Positions 40,600-51,810 of a stretch of DNA of 64,000 nt are shown one piece after another; the first letter of the stretch is position 1, and each line of letters begins with the position of its first letter. The notes beneath the pieces were generated by a model. That model saw only the letters and a list, made by a program, of their open reading frames with translations. It was not told the origin of the DNA and searched no databases. The stretch is from Diacronema lutheri (taxonomy: Eukaryota; Haptophyta; Pavlovophyceae; Pavlovales; Pavlovaceae): contig JAGTXO010000004.1 in NCBI GenBank assembly GCA_019448385.1, positions 496,001 to 560,000 of the forward strand, given 5' to 3'. The position numbers were made by a program, and so were the translations under genes.

Positions 40600-42969
40600 A
40601 CCGCGCGGAGCACCTCTTTGGAGACGACGCTGCGCGTCACGAGGTCCGGGCCGAGCGCAAAGCGGACGCGCGACGTGTGCCCGACGCGCGAAGCGGCCAC
40701 GTGGAGCTGGCCGTGCGTGAAGCACGGCTCGGCGAGCCACACGCCCGCGCACCCGAGCGCTTGCCCCTGCGCCTCGTTACGCCGGCCGCACCGGGGAACT
40801 GGCGGCGCATCCGCACAAGCGCGATCGTGCCGTCGTCGGGCGAGTGGTGGTCGACACGCGCGACGAGCACGGTGCTGTCGCGCCCGGCGGCCGCGCCGGG
40901 GCGTGCGCACTCGAGCAGCCGGCCGCCGGCGCGCACGCCGCGCACGATCAGCCGCGTGCCGCCGCACAGCCCCTCGCCGGGCGAGAGGTTGCGCGGCAGC
41001 ATCACCACCATCCCGGGCTTCAGGTCGAGGACGCGGTGCGGCATCTGCGCGTGCTCGAGCGAGTCGAGGAATTCGACCGACGCCCGCGCAATCTGCTTGC
41101 CCGCCCCGTCGTCGCGCCAGCTCGTCCGCCGACGCGCACCTCGCCGCCGCGCCCGGGAAGCGGCCGATCACCAGCCAGTTGATCCGCGCCACGTCCGTCT
41201 GCTTGGCGCAGAGCACCGCGCGGTCGCACAGCGAGCCGTCGTCGGTCCAACACGTCGCGCCGTGGACAAAGTCGTCACGAGCTCCGTCGGGTAGGCCGAG
41301 CCCACGCGGATGGGGACGCCGCCGACGGCCTCGGGCAGCTGCACGGGATCGAGCGGGAATGCGCCGGGCATGGCCCCGGCCGCCGGCACCGCCGCGGGAA
41401 CGGCGCCGTCGCCGGGGCTGCGCAGCAGCTCCGCCCACTCGCCCGCGCCGAGCGCGTCGCCCGTGTCGCGCGCCGCGCTCGAGGCGCGAACGTTCTCGAC
41501 CAAGGCGTGCTGCCGATCGTGCTGCCACGGCGCCGAGTACTTGAGGCAGGAGCGCACGATCTGCGCGCGCGAGCCGCGCCGCACCACCGGCAAGCACTGG
41601 CGAAAGTCGCCGGCGAGCAGCAGCGTCTCGCCGCCGAAGCGCTCGTCGACGCCCGTCACGTCGCGCAAACACCGATCAGGCGAGTCGAGGTGGCACCGCG
41701 TCTGCATCGGCGCCTCGTCCCACACGACCAGCCGCCGCGGCGGCCAGGGAGCGCCCGCGCTCGGAGCGCGGCACGCCATTGAACGGCTTGCCCGTCGGAG
41801 TCGGCACCGCCGGGCACCTTGAAGGTCAAGTGGAAGGTGCGGCCGTCGGGCAGCAGCGTGGCGGCGACGCCCGAGGACGCGCCCACGACGACCGCGTGCC
41901 CATCCGCGCGCACGGCGGCGATAATGGCGCGCTCGACGAACGTCTTGCCCGTTCCGCCCGGCGCGTCGCAAAGATGCAGCCGGTTGCCCACGCCGCGCAG
42001 CGCCGATTTGACGACCGCGCCGTGGAGCGCGCACTGCTGGCCGCCCTCGGCCATCGCCGCGCGCGCCGCCGCCGCGCTCGCAGCCCGCTCGGCGCGATGG
42101 TAGCCCTGCGCGCGCGCGAGCTCGCGCCCGCCCGGCCCGGCCGGCGCGCGCGCCGTGCGCAGACCGGCCACCGCCGCGAGCGCCGCCGCGCGCTCGCGCT
42201 CGTCGGGCACGTACAGCCCCGTGGAGTCGAACGTGTCGGCCCAGGCGGGCACGCCGTACGAGGCGAAGGCGTCCGAGCCGGGCTGCGGCCGCTGCTCGGC
42301 GCGCTTCAGGAGCATGACCCCGCACACGTTCCACTTGGTGCCAAACATCGAGCCCGTGAGCCCCGTGTAGACGCGGTCGAGCTGCGTGGCGATGGCGCAG
42401 ACGTCCTCGTGCCGGATCTCGTCGACCGGTTCGCGCCGCGCGTCGACGAGCGGCACGACGCGCTCGGAGCCCGCCCACGTGAACGTGCGCGTCGACATGT
42501 TCAGCCGCGTGTGCGCGAGCGTGTCGTCCTCGTACTTGGGCTTGACGGCGGGCGAGAGCTTGCCGCGCACCTCCTCCTTCGAGAGGCCGCGCGTGTTGAG
42601 CAGCTCCTTCTGGCGCGCGTGCACCGTCTCGACGCGCTGATCGTCGATGGCGCGCAGGGCGCCAAAGTAGGCGTCCATCTGCGCGAGCGGCGCGCCTTCA
42701 ATCGGCAGCTCCTTGTCGGTCACGCCGGCCGTGTACGCCGCCTTGTCGACGTCCGTCGGCCCGTACATGGTGCCAAAGTTGCCGTCGCCCGTGAGCTCGG
42801 GCCAGTCGACGACGCAGGGCGGCGAGACGAAGGCGAGCGCGCGGCGCGACGGCCCGTAGCTCAGCTTGTCGACCGTGCGCGCCTGCTCGCTCGGCTTGAC
42901 CGGCCGCGTGCTCACGATCTCGCAGTTGACGAGCGCCGCGTCGAAGGCGCGCAGGTCGATGGCGGCCAT
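40600..42969 (-). pseudogene. Broken PIF1-type helicase of the virus-like block, with possible SSB-like N-terminus
   Basis: PIF1-family DNA helicase. Parts seen: Walker A DAPGGTGKTF near 41.95 kb, Walker B VVWDEAPM near 41.71 kb, LLLAGDFRQCLPVV near 41.6 kb, and the C-terminal THGQLHVAASR near 40.7 kb, all in the family order. The N-terminal 200 or so residues from ATG 42969 (SPPCVVDWPEL, NFGTMYGP, WNVCGVMLLK) resemble the ssDNA-binding proteins of large DNA viruses, though weakly. The reading frame is interrupted in about three or four places, so it is either a fossil or affected by assembly errors. Confidence 0.7.
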
Positions 42970-43444
42970 GGTCGTTGTGCGCGGGAGATCACGCTGCAGG
43001 CGGCTCCACAGTAGGTTCGAGAAAAAAAAAAGCTGGGCCAACGGTCAGTCGAGCGCCACAAGCAATCCTCGGGAGCCGGTGGCCCAACCCAACCCAACGA
43101 TCTTCGTCGCCACCCTTCGCGCGTTTTCCGTTCGCGCCCAAGCAGACAATGAGACCACAATCTCGGTGCTGCTCGGCGCGATGATGGGCCTCAGCGGCTC
43201 GGTGGCGATCGTGCTCTACGTGCGAGCGCGACGTCGCGAGGTGCAGCACGGGCGCGTGGCGACGCCGCGCATCATCCAGCGCCAGCTCGAGCTGCAGCTG
43301 CCGTGGGGCCGGCCGGACGAGGCATCCGTCGCCTCGCGTGCCGAAACGCCGGGCGTCGAGGCCGCGTCGCGCTCGGTGCGCGACGCGGCGCCCGAGCCGG
43401 ACCCGGACGAGGGCTACGTGCGCGTGGCGAGCGCGGCGTTCTGA
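42959..43444 (+). CDS. Possible small single-pass membrane protein
   Basis: An open frame of up to 161 residues from ATG 42959. It overlaps the helicase start on the other strand. The useful part is TTISVLLGAMMGLSGSVAIV, one membrane segment, followed by a basic stop-transfer (RARRREV) and an acidic C-terminus ending GYVRVASAAF. A shorter start is ATG 43181. No family recognised. It could be a gene of the block or a chance frame. Membrane segment and charge pattern favour real. Confidence 0.3.
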   Translation: MAAMVVVRGRSRCRRLHSRFEKKKSWANGQSSATSNPREPVAQPNPTIFVATLRAFSVRAQADNETTISVLLGAMMGLSGSVAIVLYVRARRREVQHGRVATPRIIQRQLELQLPWGRPDEASVASRAETPGVEAASRSVRDAAPEPDPDEGYVRVASAAF

Positions 43445-43552
43445 GGCGCGCACGACGTCGCCCAGCCAGAGCAGCCCGGGGCGGGGCGAGTCCGGCTGCG
43501 CGGAGGTCCGGCTCGAGCGGGCGGGCGCCATGCTCTGAGGCGCCGCCGCTTT

Positions 43553-44405
43553 CTAAAAGGGTGTAGGGTGTAGGGTGTAGGATGCAAAACAAGCCCTCCC
43601 CACATTTGGGCCCGACGTCATTCCTTCTTCGAAGCCGTGACGTTACTCACATACGAGTACTTTTACTTAGTGTAGGATGTATCTATTCTCTAAGTATTTG
43701 CATAGTGTAGGGTGTAGGATAAGTACGGTTACGAAAGTCCTACAGGGAGTGAAGGAATGACGCTGTGACGAAAGAAGGAATGACGTCGGGCCCAGATGTG
43801 GGGAGGGCTTGTTTTGCATCCTACACCCTACACCCTACACCCTTTTGAAAAGCGGCGGCGCCTCAGAGCATGGCGGCTCGACAGCATGGCGCCTATACAG
43901 CATGGCGTCGTCCAGCGTCACGCCGCGTCGTGGTCCTGCCGCTCCTCCGTGGCGCACGGATGGCGCTCCTCCGTGACGCAGCCGAACGACGTCGCGGCGT
44001 CACGGCCCGGGCGCAGTCGCCATCCTGGACGCCACGCTGGACGACGCCATGCTGTCGAGGCGCCATGCTGTCGAGCCGCCATGCTCCGAGGCGCCGCCGC
44101 TTTCTAAAAGGGTGTAGGGTGTAGGGTGTAGGATGCAAAACAAGCCCTCCCCACATTTGGGCCCGACGTCATTCCTTCTTTCGTCACAGCGTCATTCCTT
44201 CACTCCCTGTAGGACTTTCGTAACCGTACTTATCCTACACCCTACACTATGCAAATACCTAGAGAATAGATACATCCTACACTAAGTAAAGGTACTCGTA
44301 TGTGAGTAACGTCACGGCTTCGAAGAAGGAATGACGTCGGGCCCAAATGTGGGGAGGGCTTGTTTTGCATCCTACACCCTACACCCTACACCCTTTTAGA
44401 AAGCG
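43553..44405. repeat. 850-bp near-perfect palindrome of two inverted MITE-like copies with TGTAGGG repeats
   Basis: Arms of about 365 bases (43553–43919 and 44035–44405) are inverse complements around a loop of about 115 bases. Each arm is itself a 300–350-bp MITE-like unit with 80–105-bp terminal inverted repeats that begin GGGTGTAGGGTGTAGG and run through ACAAGCCCTCCCCACATTTG. The units are much less GC-rich than their surroundings. No coding capacity. The G/T-rich heptamer resembles but does not equal a telomere repeat. Outer TIR similarity extends to 43527. Confidence 0.9.
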
Positions 44406-44826
44406 GCGCCGAAGGTGGGAGGATGCCACCCGTATGCGCGCGTTTGAACGTGCGCGGACGGCCGTTGGCTTCGCGCCCTTTCGCCCACGGTTTGCGCGCC
44501 AACGGACCAGTCCTCCGCGGGCGCCGCGCATCGTCTCAGGGGCGGTCGGTGTGGTACGCCGCGCGCATCGTCAGCGCCGCGGCGTCGAGCTCGGCGAGCG
44601 AGGGCGCGTACGTGACGCCGCTCAGCACCTCGTCCGCGCCCGCCCTCGTCGCGCTCGCCGCCTCCGCAGTGCGCGCAGGCGGCTTCGTGACGGCACGCGA
44701 GGCCACGCCGCGCGCCGCAGGTGCCTTCGCGCGCTGCATCGTCTGTCTGCCGGTCCGACGCGCTCTGCTCTGAACGAACGGACGGCACGCCCGACGAGAT
44801 CTCGTCGCGTGCACGCTCGCACAGCA

Positions 44827-45658
44827 TGTACCCCCAGAACGTCTCCGAGCTGCTGCCCGACGAGATCTTCGGCGACGAGCTGCTCGTCGACCGGCACTAC
44901 CGCGTGCGCATCCTTCAGCGCGTCGCCCGCCGCCGCGATGCGGCCGAGGCCAACTTTTGGCTCGACGGCGGGCCCGCCGACTCGGTCGTCGGCGCGTGCA
45001 TGTGCGGCCGAATCTACGCGCTCAAGTGCATGGGCCGGCTCGTCCGCGGCGCCCGGATCCTCGCGCTGCTGCGCAAAAATGTGGCGCTCGCCACGTGCCG
45101 CGCACACCTCATGGGCCACATGCTCCAGCGCATCGTCGGCGACAGCGGCGTCGCGCGGCTGCTGCAGCTGGTTGCAGCTCGTTCGCGAGGATCACGACAC
45201 GCTCAACGCCGAGCACCAGGCCTTGGAAGCACAGCATGACACCGGCCAAGTCATGCGACGGCATGTGCGCGCGCGCCGACGCGCTCTCCAAGGACCTCGC
45301 ACGGGCGCACGAGCACGCTCACAAGCTCGATGGCTATCTGGTGTGGTGCAGCGAGCGCCTCGGTGAGAGTGACTCTTTCAACGGAGCGCTCGAGAACCTG
45401 AACACGCGGTGCAGCATGAGATGTGCTGGCTCCACGCCGAGATGTCGTCGCTCGTTGCGAGTTCGCCCGAGGCTTACGCGAACGACAGCGAGGCCACCGA
45501 CTTCAAGGACCACGGCGTGTGCGTCGAGTTCGATGTCTTCAACCGCGACGGGGTCGAGGGCGCGCCCGTGCCCGCGACCGCGCCCACGAAGGCAGAGCCG
45601 GGCATCGAGTCCGAGTGCATCGCGCCCGCACAGGCAGAGCCGGGCAGCGAGTCCGAAG

Positions 45659-45691
<33 letters not shown>

Positions 45692-45720
45692 GGCAGAGCC
45701 GCGCACCGAGCCCAAGTGAG
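44827..45720 (+). pseudogene. Relic of an unknown coiled-coil protein gene
   Basis: Coding-like text is spread over several frames of the plus strand: PQNVSELLPDEIFGDELLVD, then REDHDTLNAEHQALEAQHD, DALSKDLARAHEHAHKL, and AEMSSLVASSPEAYANDSE. The composition (Glu, Asp, His, Leu heptads, few Arg/Ala runs) differs from noise frames and suggests one decayed gene with coiled coil. A short GCAGAGCCGGGC-type repeat lies near 45590–45650. Family unknown. It may belong to the mobile block. Broken in several places. Confidence 0.45.
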
Positions 45721-46410
45721 CCAACGTGCCGCCGAACTCGCCCAAGCTCTCGTCGGTCGACAGTCAGGCCACCGAGTACAAGACCTCCTACGCGAACTCA
45801 CGTGCTCGCCACCTGCAACGCCTCGAGTTTACGCACGCGTTCGAGTCTGTGCAGGCCGAGGTCGCTTAGCCAAAGCGCGCCAAGGTTCCGGCCACCGGCG
45901 CATCCAGCCGCTGGCTGCGCAACACGGCGGTGCGCAACACCCGCAGCTCGGCCAACGGCAAGTAGCGCGCCGGCGCAGCGCACGGTATGCCGCGGCGAGC
46001 TCAGTCGCGAAGAGTGTCCGACTGGCCGCGCCCTCCACGGGGTGCACGCGCACTCGGCGCGGTCCGGTCAGTCAGGGGGCCTCAGCTTGCGCGATGCCAG
46101 TTGCGAGCCCCCCCGGAATCCGCCATTCTATTCTACTAGGCGTAAATCACCCAAGCCCTTCCGGTCGCCCGCATTCCGGGGTCGGACCCTCCGTCGGCCC
46201 GGCTCGGGCCCTCCGTCCGCCGCGCCCGCTCGACCCCGAATTCTACTCCAAATCGGCCGGTCAGGAGGGTGTCTCGGTCCTAGGCTCGTCATAAGCCTCG
46301 CCCCGACCCCTCGAGCGCTCATTGGCTGGCTTTTAACCCTTGATTGTACGACCCGGGTCGTACTCTCAGCCTTACACTGGCCGGACCAGCCCGGACCGCG
46401 CCGTATATAG
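45721..46410. other. 690-base stretch without a recognised gene
   Basis: Contains AT-richer patches (TTCTATTCTACTAGGCG near 46127 and GAATTCTACTCCAAATCGG near 46237), an inverted repeat GTACGACCCGGGTCGTAC (46348–46365), and a TATA-like GTATATAGG (46402–46410) immediately before the 120-bp repeat. No gene product can be assigned. Confidence 0.5.
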
Positions 46411-46530
46411 GCACGTTGCCGTCCACCCATCGACGGAGGTGCTCGCACACGGCCACGCCGTGATCCAACGAGACGCAAGACATTGACCATCTCTCAGACA
46501 GTGGCGAGGTCAGGTGCGGCGCCAAAGTCA
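46411..46530. repeat. Right copy of the 120-bp direct repeat
   Basis: Same orientation as 13807–13926, ungapped, about 96 % identical. It lies 12 bases beyond the stop codon of the methyltransferase gene, in what would be its 3' untranslated region. Confidence 0.9.
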
Positions 46531-46542
46531 GCCAAGACGTCC

Positions 46543-48074
<1,532 letters not shown>

Positions 48075-48125
48075 CGCGTGACCTTGACGCGTACGGTCGC
48101 GCCTTCGCGCCATCCTGGCGGCGCG
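48075..48125. promoter_or_regulatory. 51-bp divergent start-to-start region, methyltransferase / SAC3
   Basis: The two start codons are 51 bases apart, the same spacing as VTA1/kinase. No TATA box. Shared or overlapping promoters are implied. Confidence 0.4.
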
Positions 48126-49658
48126 ATGGAGGTCGCGGACAGCCGCTTGGAGGCGGCGCGCGGAACGTGCGCGACGATGTGCTCGGCGCGCGAGCTGCAG
48201 GAGCGCCAGCGCTGCATGGAGATCAACTTCCTCGAGGCCGAGCCCGGGACGGAGCGCCAGCGCCATCCGCGCGGCTCGCCCGCGCTCGCAGTCAAGCGCT
48301 ACACGCGACCTGCGGCTGGGCGCGCGCTCCCGCTGCCCGCAGAGATCCGACCGATCGCGGTGCTCGAGCGGACGACGGCCCACCTGATATCGCTCGCCGA
48401 CGGCCCGTTCACTGGCACCTACGCCTTCGTCGCCGATCGCCTCCGTGCGGTCGTGCAAGACCTCGTCGTGCAGTCGCTCAACGACGAGCGCGCGGCCGCC
48501 ATCTACGAGCGCATCATCCGCTTCCACGCGCTGTCGGCCGTGCGGTACGCCGAGGAGCCTGCGCCCGCCTACTCGTCTTACCACAACCACGAGCTCCTGA
48601 GCAAGGCGCTCGTCAGCCTCATGCACATCTACGCCCATACGCCTCCCGCCGACGCGGAAAGCAGCGCGACGCGCGCCGAGTTCCATGGTTATCAGCTGCT
48701 GCTGCACGCGGGCGACCCGATGCTCTCGCTCAGCCACGCGAGCGCGCTCTCGCCTGCTCTCCACCGCAGCCCGCCCGTCGCCCTCGCCCTCCGCCTTCTC
48801 CACGCGCTGAGCGCGTGTGACGGGCTGCGTGTTCTCCGCCTGGCGCGCGCGCTCCCACCGACCGCGTTTGGCTGCGTGCTGCACGTGCTCTCGCGCGCGC
48901 GCGCGGAGGCGGTCGGCGCGCTGCGGCGCGCTTACCTCAAGCAAGAGCCGCTGCCCGCGCGTTGGGTGTGCGACCTTCTCCTCCTCCCAGCCGAAAGCGA
49001 CGCGCTCTCAACGGCCGCCGCGGGACTTGGCCTCGTCGTAGAGTCGGCGCCGGCGTTGCCGGCCGGCGCGCCCGCCGATGCGCCCGCGCCGCGCGCGCTC
49101 GCCATCGATCGTGCAGTCGTGCGCGTCGCGCCGCCCGCTGACATTACACAGGCCGCGCCCAAGCAGCGCTCGGCCGCGCCTGGCGGTGCGCATGACACTG
49201 TGCTCGTGCACGCCGCGCCGCTCGCAGCGTGGCGCGCCGGCGGCTCGCTTGTGGCCGCGATCGTCAACGGCGCGCACGCAGCCTGGCCATCCGTCGCGCC
49301 GGTGGCAAACGCCGACGAGCACAAGGAGGATTCCGCGCAAGCGCCCGAAGGGGCACCTTCATCCGAGGCGAGTGAGCGAGCAAGCGCCGCCGACGTGGCC
49401 GACGACGGCGGCGGCGACGAGGAGCTGATCGCGATGCTCGGCACGCTGCGCACGCAGATCAATGCAAGCCCGCATTTCTTGGATGCGGCCGCGGCCGCGC
49501 TCCGGCCTCCGGGCACGATGCCGCCTGGTGCCGAAGGCGGCAACGCGCGCGGCGGCGCGGCAGAGGATGACGAGCTCGCGCTCGCGCTCAAGGATGCGAT
49601 CGCGGGCATGTCGCTGTCCGTGGCGGGCGCCGAACCCGCCGGCGGCAGCTCGGTATGA
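48126..49658 (+). CDS. SAC3/GANP-domain protein (SAC3D1-like)
   Basis: SAC3/GANP proteins act in mRNA export (TREX-2) or, for the SAC3D1 branch, at centrosomes. 510 residues, one exon. The start of the domain is clear: GTCATMCSARELQERQRCME (the family's C-x-x-M-C-P-x-x-E pattern, residues 13–31), LAVKRYTRPAAGRALPLPAE, and later FVADRLRAVVQDLVVQ. The domain ends near residue 310. The rest is Ala/Pro-rich and acidic without a recognised domain. Such proteins with little beyond the domain resemble SAC3D1 more than full Sac3, which is why I prefer that subgroup. Confidence 0.85.
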   Translation: MEVADSRLEAARGTCATMCSARELQERQRCMEINFLEAEPGTERQRHPRGSPALAVKRYTRPAAGRALPLPAEIRPIAVLERTTAHLISLADGPFTGTYAFVADRLRAVVQDLVVQSLNDERAAAIYERIIRFHALSAVRYAEEPAPAYSSYHNHELLSKALVSLMHIYAHTPPADAESSATRAEFHGYQLLLHAGDPMLSLSHASALSPALHRSPPVALALRLLHALSACDGLRVLRLARALPPTAFGCVLHVLSRARAEAVGALRRAYLKQEPLPARWVCDLLLLPAESDALSTAAAGLGLVVESAPALPAGAPADAPAPRALAIDRAVVRVAPPADITQAAPKQRSAAPGGAHDTVLVHAAPLAAWRAGGSLVAAIVNGAHAAWPSVAPVANADEHKEDSAQAPEGAPSSEASERASAADVADDGGGDEELIAMLGTLRTQINASPHFLDAAAAALRPPGTMPPGAEGGNARGGAAEDDELALALKDAIAGMSLSVAGAEPAGGSSV

Positions 49659-49783
49659 ACGTTGCGGGGAAAGGGGTGAGTGGGGGGGGCGGGGCGGTTG
49701 CCGGTTGACTGCGACGCTGTCGGTGACGGCCACGCTCACGTTTTTTGGCGTCACGGTGACACCCAGAGTGACGCCAATGCCCA

Positions 49784-50914
49784 ATGGCCGTGATCGTGCG
49801 GCACTTGGCGGGTCACACCGCGCCATGCGTGCACGTGGAGGCGAGGCCGGGCGCGGGCGAGGGTGGCGCGCACGATCTCGCATCGAGCGGTGAGGACGGC
49901 TGGGTCCGCCTCTGGGATCTCCGCAGCGCCAAGGCCGTGCGCGCGCTCGGCGAGCCGGCACGCGCAGGCGGCGCGCGCCCGGCATCCTACGCGTGCCACA
50001 GCGCGCGCGACGCGCACGCACTATTCGCGGCGTGGTCGGAAGCGGTGTATGCGTTTGATCTGCGCGCGGGCGGCGTGCTGCTGCGCGAGGTCGCCGCATC
50101 ATTTGATGCGGCCGACGAGGACGTGTGCAGCCTGGCCATGTCGGCGGACGGGTGCGCTCTGATCGGCGGCGACGACGGCGGCGCGCTGCACGCGTGGAAC
50201 GCTCGGACAGGGCGGCGGCAGTTGCGCGTGGACAAGGCGCACACCTCGCTTCTTTCGGCGGTGGTCTGCCACCCGAGGCACACGCTCCGCGCCTTCTCCG
50301 CTGGGCTGGACGGAAGGATATGCGCCTGGTCGCTGCCGGCGGATACGATCGGCGCAGGCGGCAGAGCGGCTCGGGCGCGCGCCACGCCAACATGGGCGTG
50401 CGCGCTGCTCGATGAGGCGACGGCAAGCGGGAGCGGCTCGCAGCAGCTGCTCAACCCGCGCCTCGCGCACGCCATCGCGCTCGACGTGCGCGGCGAGCTG
50501 CTCGCCGCCGCGCTCGGCGACGGTTCGATCGAGCTGCGCAGCGCCCAGTCGGGCGAGCGGGTGGCGCGCACGGCCGATGAGGACGCGCACGCGGGCTCGG
50601 CGAGCCTGGTCGGCTTCTTCCCGGGCGCGCCTGCCCCAGACGGGCATGCGGAGCGCCTCTGGTCTGCTGGTAACGACAAACTTCTTCGGGTCTGGGCCGT
50701 TGGGTCGCGTGCGGGCGTGGGCGCCGCGCGCCTTTCGACCACGCGTGGCGGCTCAAAGCGAGCTGCCGGCGCGCGCGCCCTGGCGCTGCGCCCCGCGCTC
50801 GATGTGCGCCTCCCGCACAAGCCCAACTGGGTCGCAGCACTCCCTGCGCCAGCACCAACGTTGTGCGTCGCGGACGTGAACGTCGGCGCTCTCGCGCTCT
50901 ACGCGTTGCGGTAA
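49784..50914 (+). CDS. WD40-repeat protein, WDR53-like
   Basis: 376 residues, one exon. WD repeats are visible from LASSGEDGWVRLWDLRS (residues 31–48) to LWSAGNDKLLRVWAVG (near 290), enough for one seven-bladed propeller. The C-terminus LPHKPNWVAALP with LCVADVNVGALALYAL matches the end of WDR53. WDR53 relatives are reported as adaptors for CUL4-DDB1 ubiquitin ligases. Function here is inferred from family only. It starts 125 bases after the SAC3 stop, same strand. Confidence 0.8.
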   Translation: MAVIVRHLAGHTAPCVHVEARPGAGEGGAHDLASSGEDGWVRLWDLRSAKAVRALGEPARAGGARPASYACHSARDAHALFAAWSEAVYAFDLRAGGVLLREVAASFDAADEDVCSLAMSADGCALIGGDDGGALHAWNARTGRRQLRVDKAHTSLLSAVVCHPRHTLRAFSAGLDGRICAWSLPADTIGAGGRAARARATPTWACALLDEATASGSGSQQLLNPRLAHAIALDVRGELLAAALGDGSIELRSAQSGERVARTADEDAHAGSASLVGFFPGAPAPDGHAERLWSAGNDKLLRVWAVGSRAGVGAARLSTTRGGSKRAAGARALALRPALDVRLPHKPNWVAALPAPAPTLCVADVNVGALALYALR

Positions 50915-50936
50915 AAACATAGAGTCACATGTGTGA

Positions 50937-51737
50937 TCAGCGGTGGCGGTAGGGCGGCGCAGTACGCGTCACGTTTGCGCGCGTGCGCGCTGGCGCCGCG
51001 CACGCGTCGCGCAGCCACCGGCGGAGCTCCGCTTGCGCGGCCGGGTCGTTGACCAGGCGGGACCCGGGCAGCACGTCCGCGCCGATGCCGGCGGCGCCGT
51101 CAGTCCAGGCCAGCGCCGAGCCATCGACCGCACCACTCGCTCCGTGCGCCCGCACGCCGCCGTACGTGGGCAGCGCGGCGAGCGAATGGACGACGCCCGG
51201 AGCGATGCGGATGCCGCGCGGCCCGCCTTCGGCGCGCAGGACGTGGCACTCGGTCGGTGCGGCCGGGGGCGCGCCGCCAGGGGCGAACACGAAGACGGCG
51301 AGTTGCCCGCGCAGCGCCAAAATCGTGAGCACGCCGCTGCGCCGGCTTGGCGGCGCGTAGGCGCACGGCCGGTCGGCGCTGAGGGCGCACGACCAGGCTT
51401 GCAAACCGGCGGCCGAGCTCGCGCCGACGCGCTCGTCCGGCTCGCCGGAGCGTCGCGGCTGGCTCGAGCTGCGAGCGTACGGCGAGACGCGCGCCGAGTT
51501 GACCATCAAGTCCAAGTCGGCCTCCTCGATCAGCTGCACGGCTGAACCCAGCGGTGCGCGACTACCGGGCGCGTTGAACACAAAGACCGCGGTCGTGATG
51601 AGCGCGCACGCGGCTGAGTAGGCGCAGCGCGAGCGCGCGTGCGAGCGGAAGGCGCTGCGCCCGGCGCCGAGGAGCGCCTCTGCCTCGCTCACGCCGCCAT
51701 CCTCGCCGCGCTCGCTCCGCCTCTCGCGCTCGGCCAT
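50937..51737 (-). CDS. Small membrane-anchored protein, possibly cupin (AllA-like)
   Basis: 266 residues from ATG 51737. An Arg/Glu-rich N-terminus precedes one membrane segment (AYSAACALITTAVFVFNAPG, near 65–85). The soluble part has LTILALRGQLAVFVFAPGG and RGIRIAPGVVHSLAAL, resembling the beta-strands and His-containing turn of ureidoglycolate lyase-type cupins. Only one metal-ligand His is plain, so catalysis is uncertain. It converges on the WD40 gene (22 bases between stops) and diverges from the RAP gene. Confidence 0.5.
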   Translation of the reverse strand: MAERERRSERGEDGGVSEAEALLGAGRSAFRSHARSRCAYSAACALITTAVFVFNAPGSRAPLGSAVQLIEEADLDLMVNSARVSPYARSSSQPRRSGEPDERVGASSAAGLQAWSCALSADRPCAYAPPSRRSGVLTILALRGQLAVFVFAPGGAPPAAPTECHVLRAEGGPRGIRIAPGVVHSLAALPTYGGVRAHGASGAVDGSALAWTDGAAGIGADVLPGSRLVNDPAAQAELRRWLRDACAAPARTRANVTRTAPPYRHR

Positions 51738-51810
51738 CACGCACGCGTCCACATCAGCTCCGGACGGCCTTTCGCAGTTCGAGAGAGGCCAGCTACGACG
51801 TGCACCGCGA
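51738..51810. promoter_or_regulatory. 73-bp divergent start-to-start region
   Basis: Lies between the membrane/cupin-like gene and the RAP gene. Nothing beyond the spacing is distinctive. Confidence 0.35.

Larger units (their letters stand above)
15808..43000 (-). mobile_element. Large mobile or virus-like block: Fanzor polyprotein, deubiquitinase, PIF1 helicase
   Basis: All recognisable genes in this 27-kb stretch lie on the minus strand and encode functions typical of big mobile elements or DNA viruses: a giant nuclease/protease polyprotein (15808–34673), a USP-type protease (38040–39062) and a PIF1 helicase (about 40600–42969). No major capsid protein, family-B polymerase, packaging ATPase or integrase is recognisable, so I cannot call it a Polinton or a known virus. 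The polyprotein part looks whole. The helicase part is broken in about three or four places. A 120-bp direct repeat brackets it more widely (13807 and 46411), and a palindrome lies at its right side (43553–44405). Moderately recent, judging from the intact 17-kb frame. Confidence 0.6.

Noticed and set aside
15808-43000. Polinton/Maverick or a known giant-virus insertion
   Set aside because: No capsid, protein-primed polymerase, packaging ATPase or retroviral-type integrase was recognisable, so the class is left open.
43553-44405. Internal telomere
   Set aside because: The heptamer GGGTGTA occurs only three times per TIR and differs from known plant/algal telomere repeats; the palindrome of MITE-like units explains it better.
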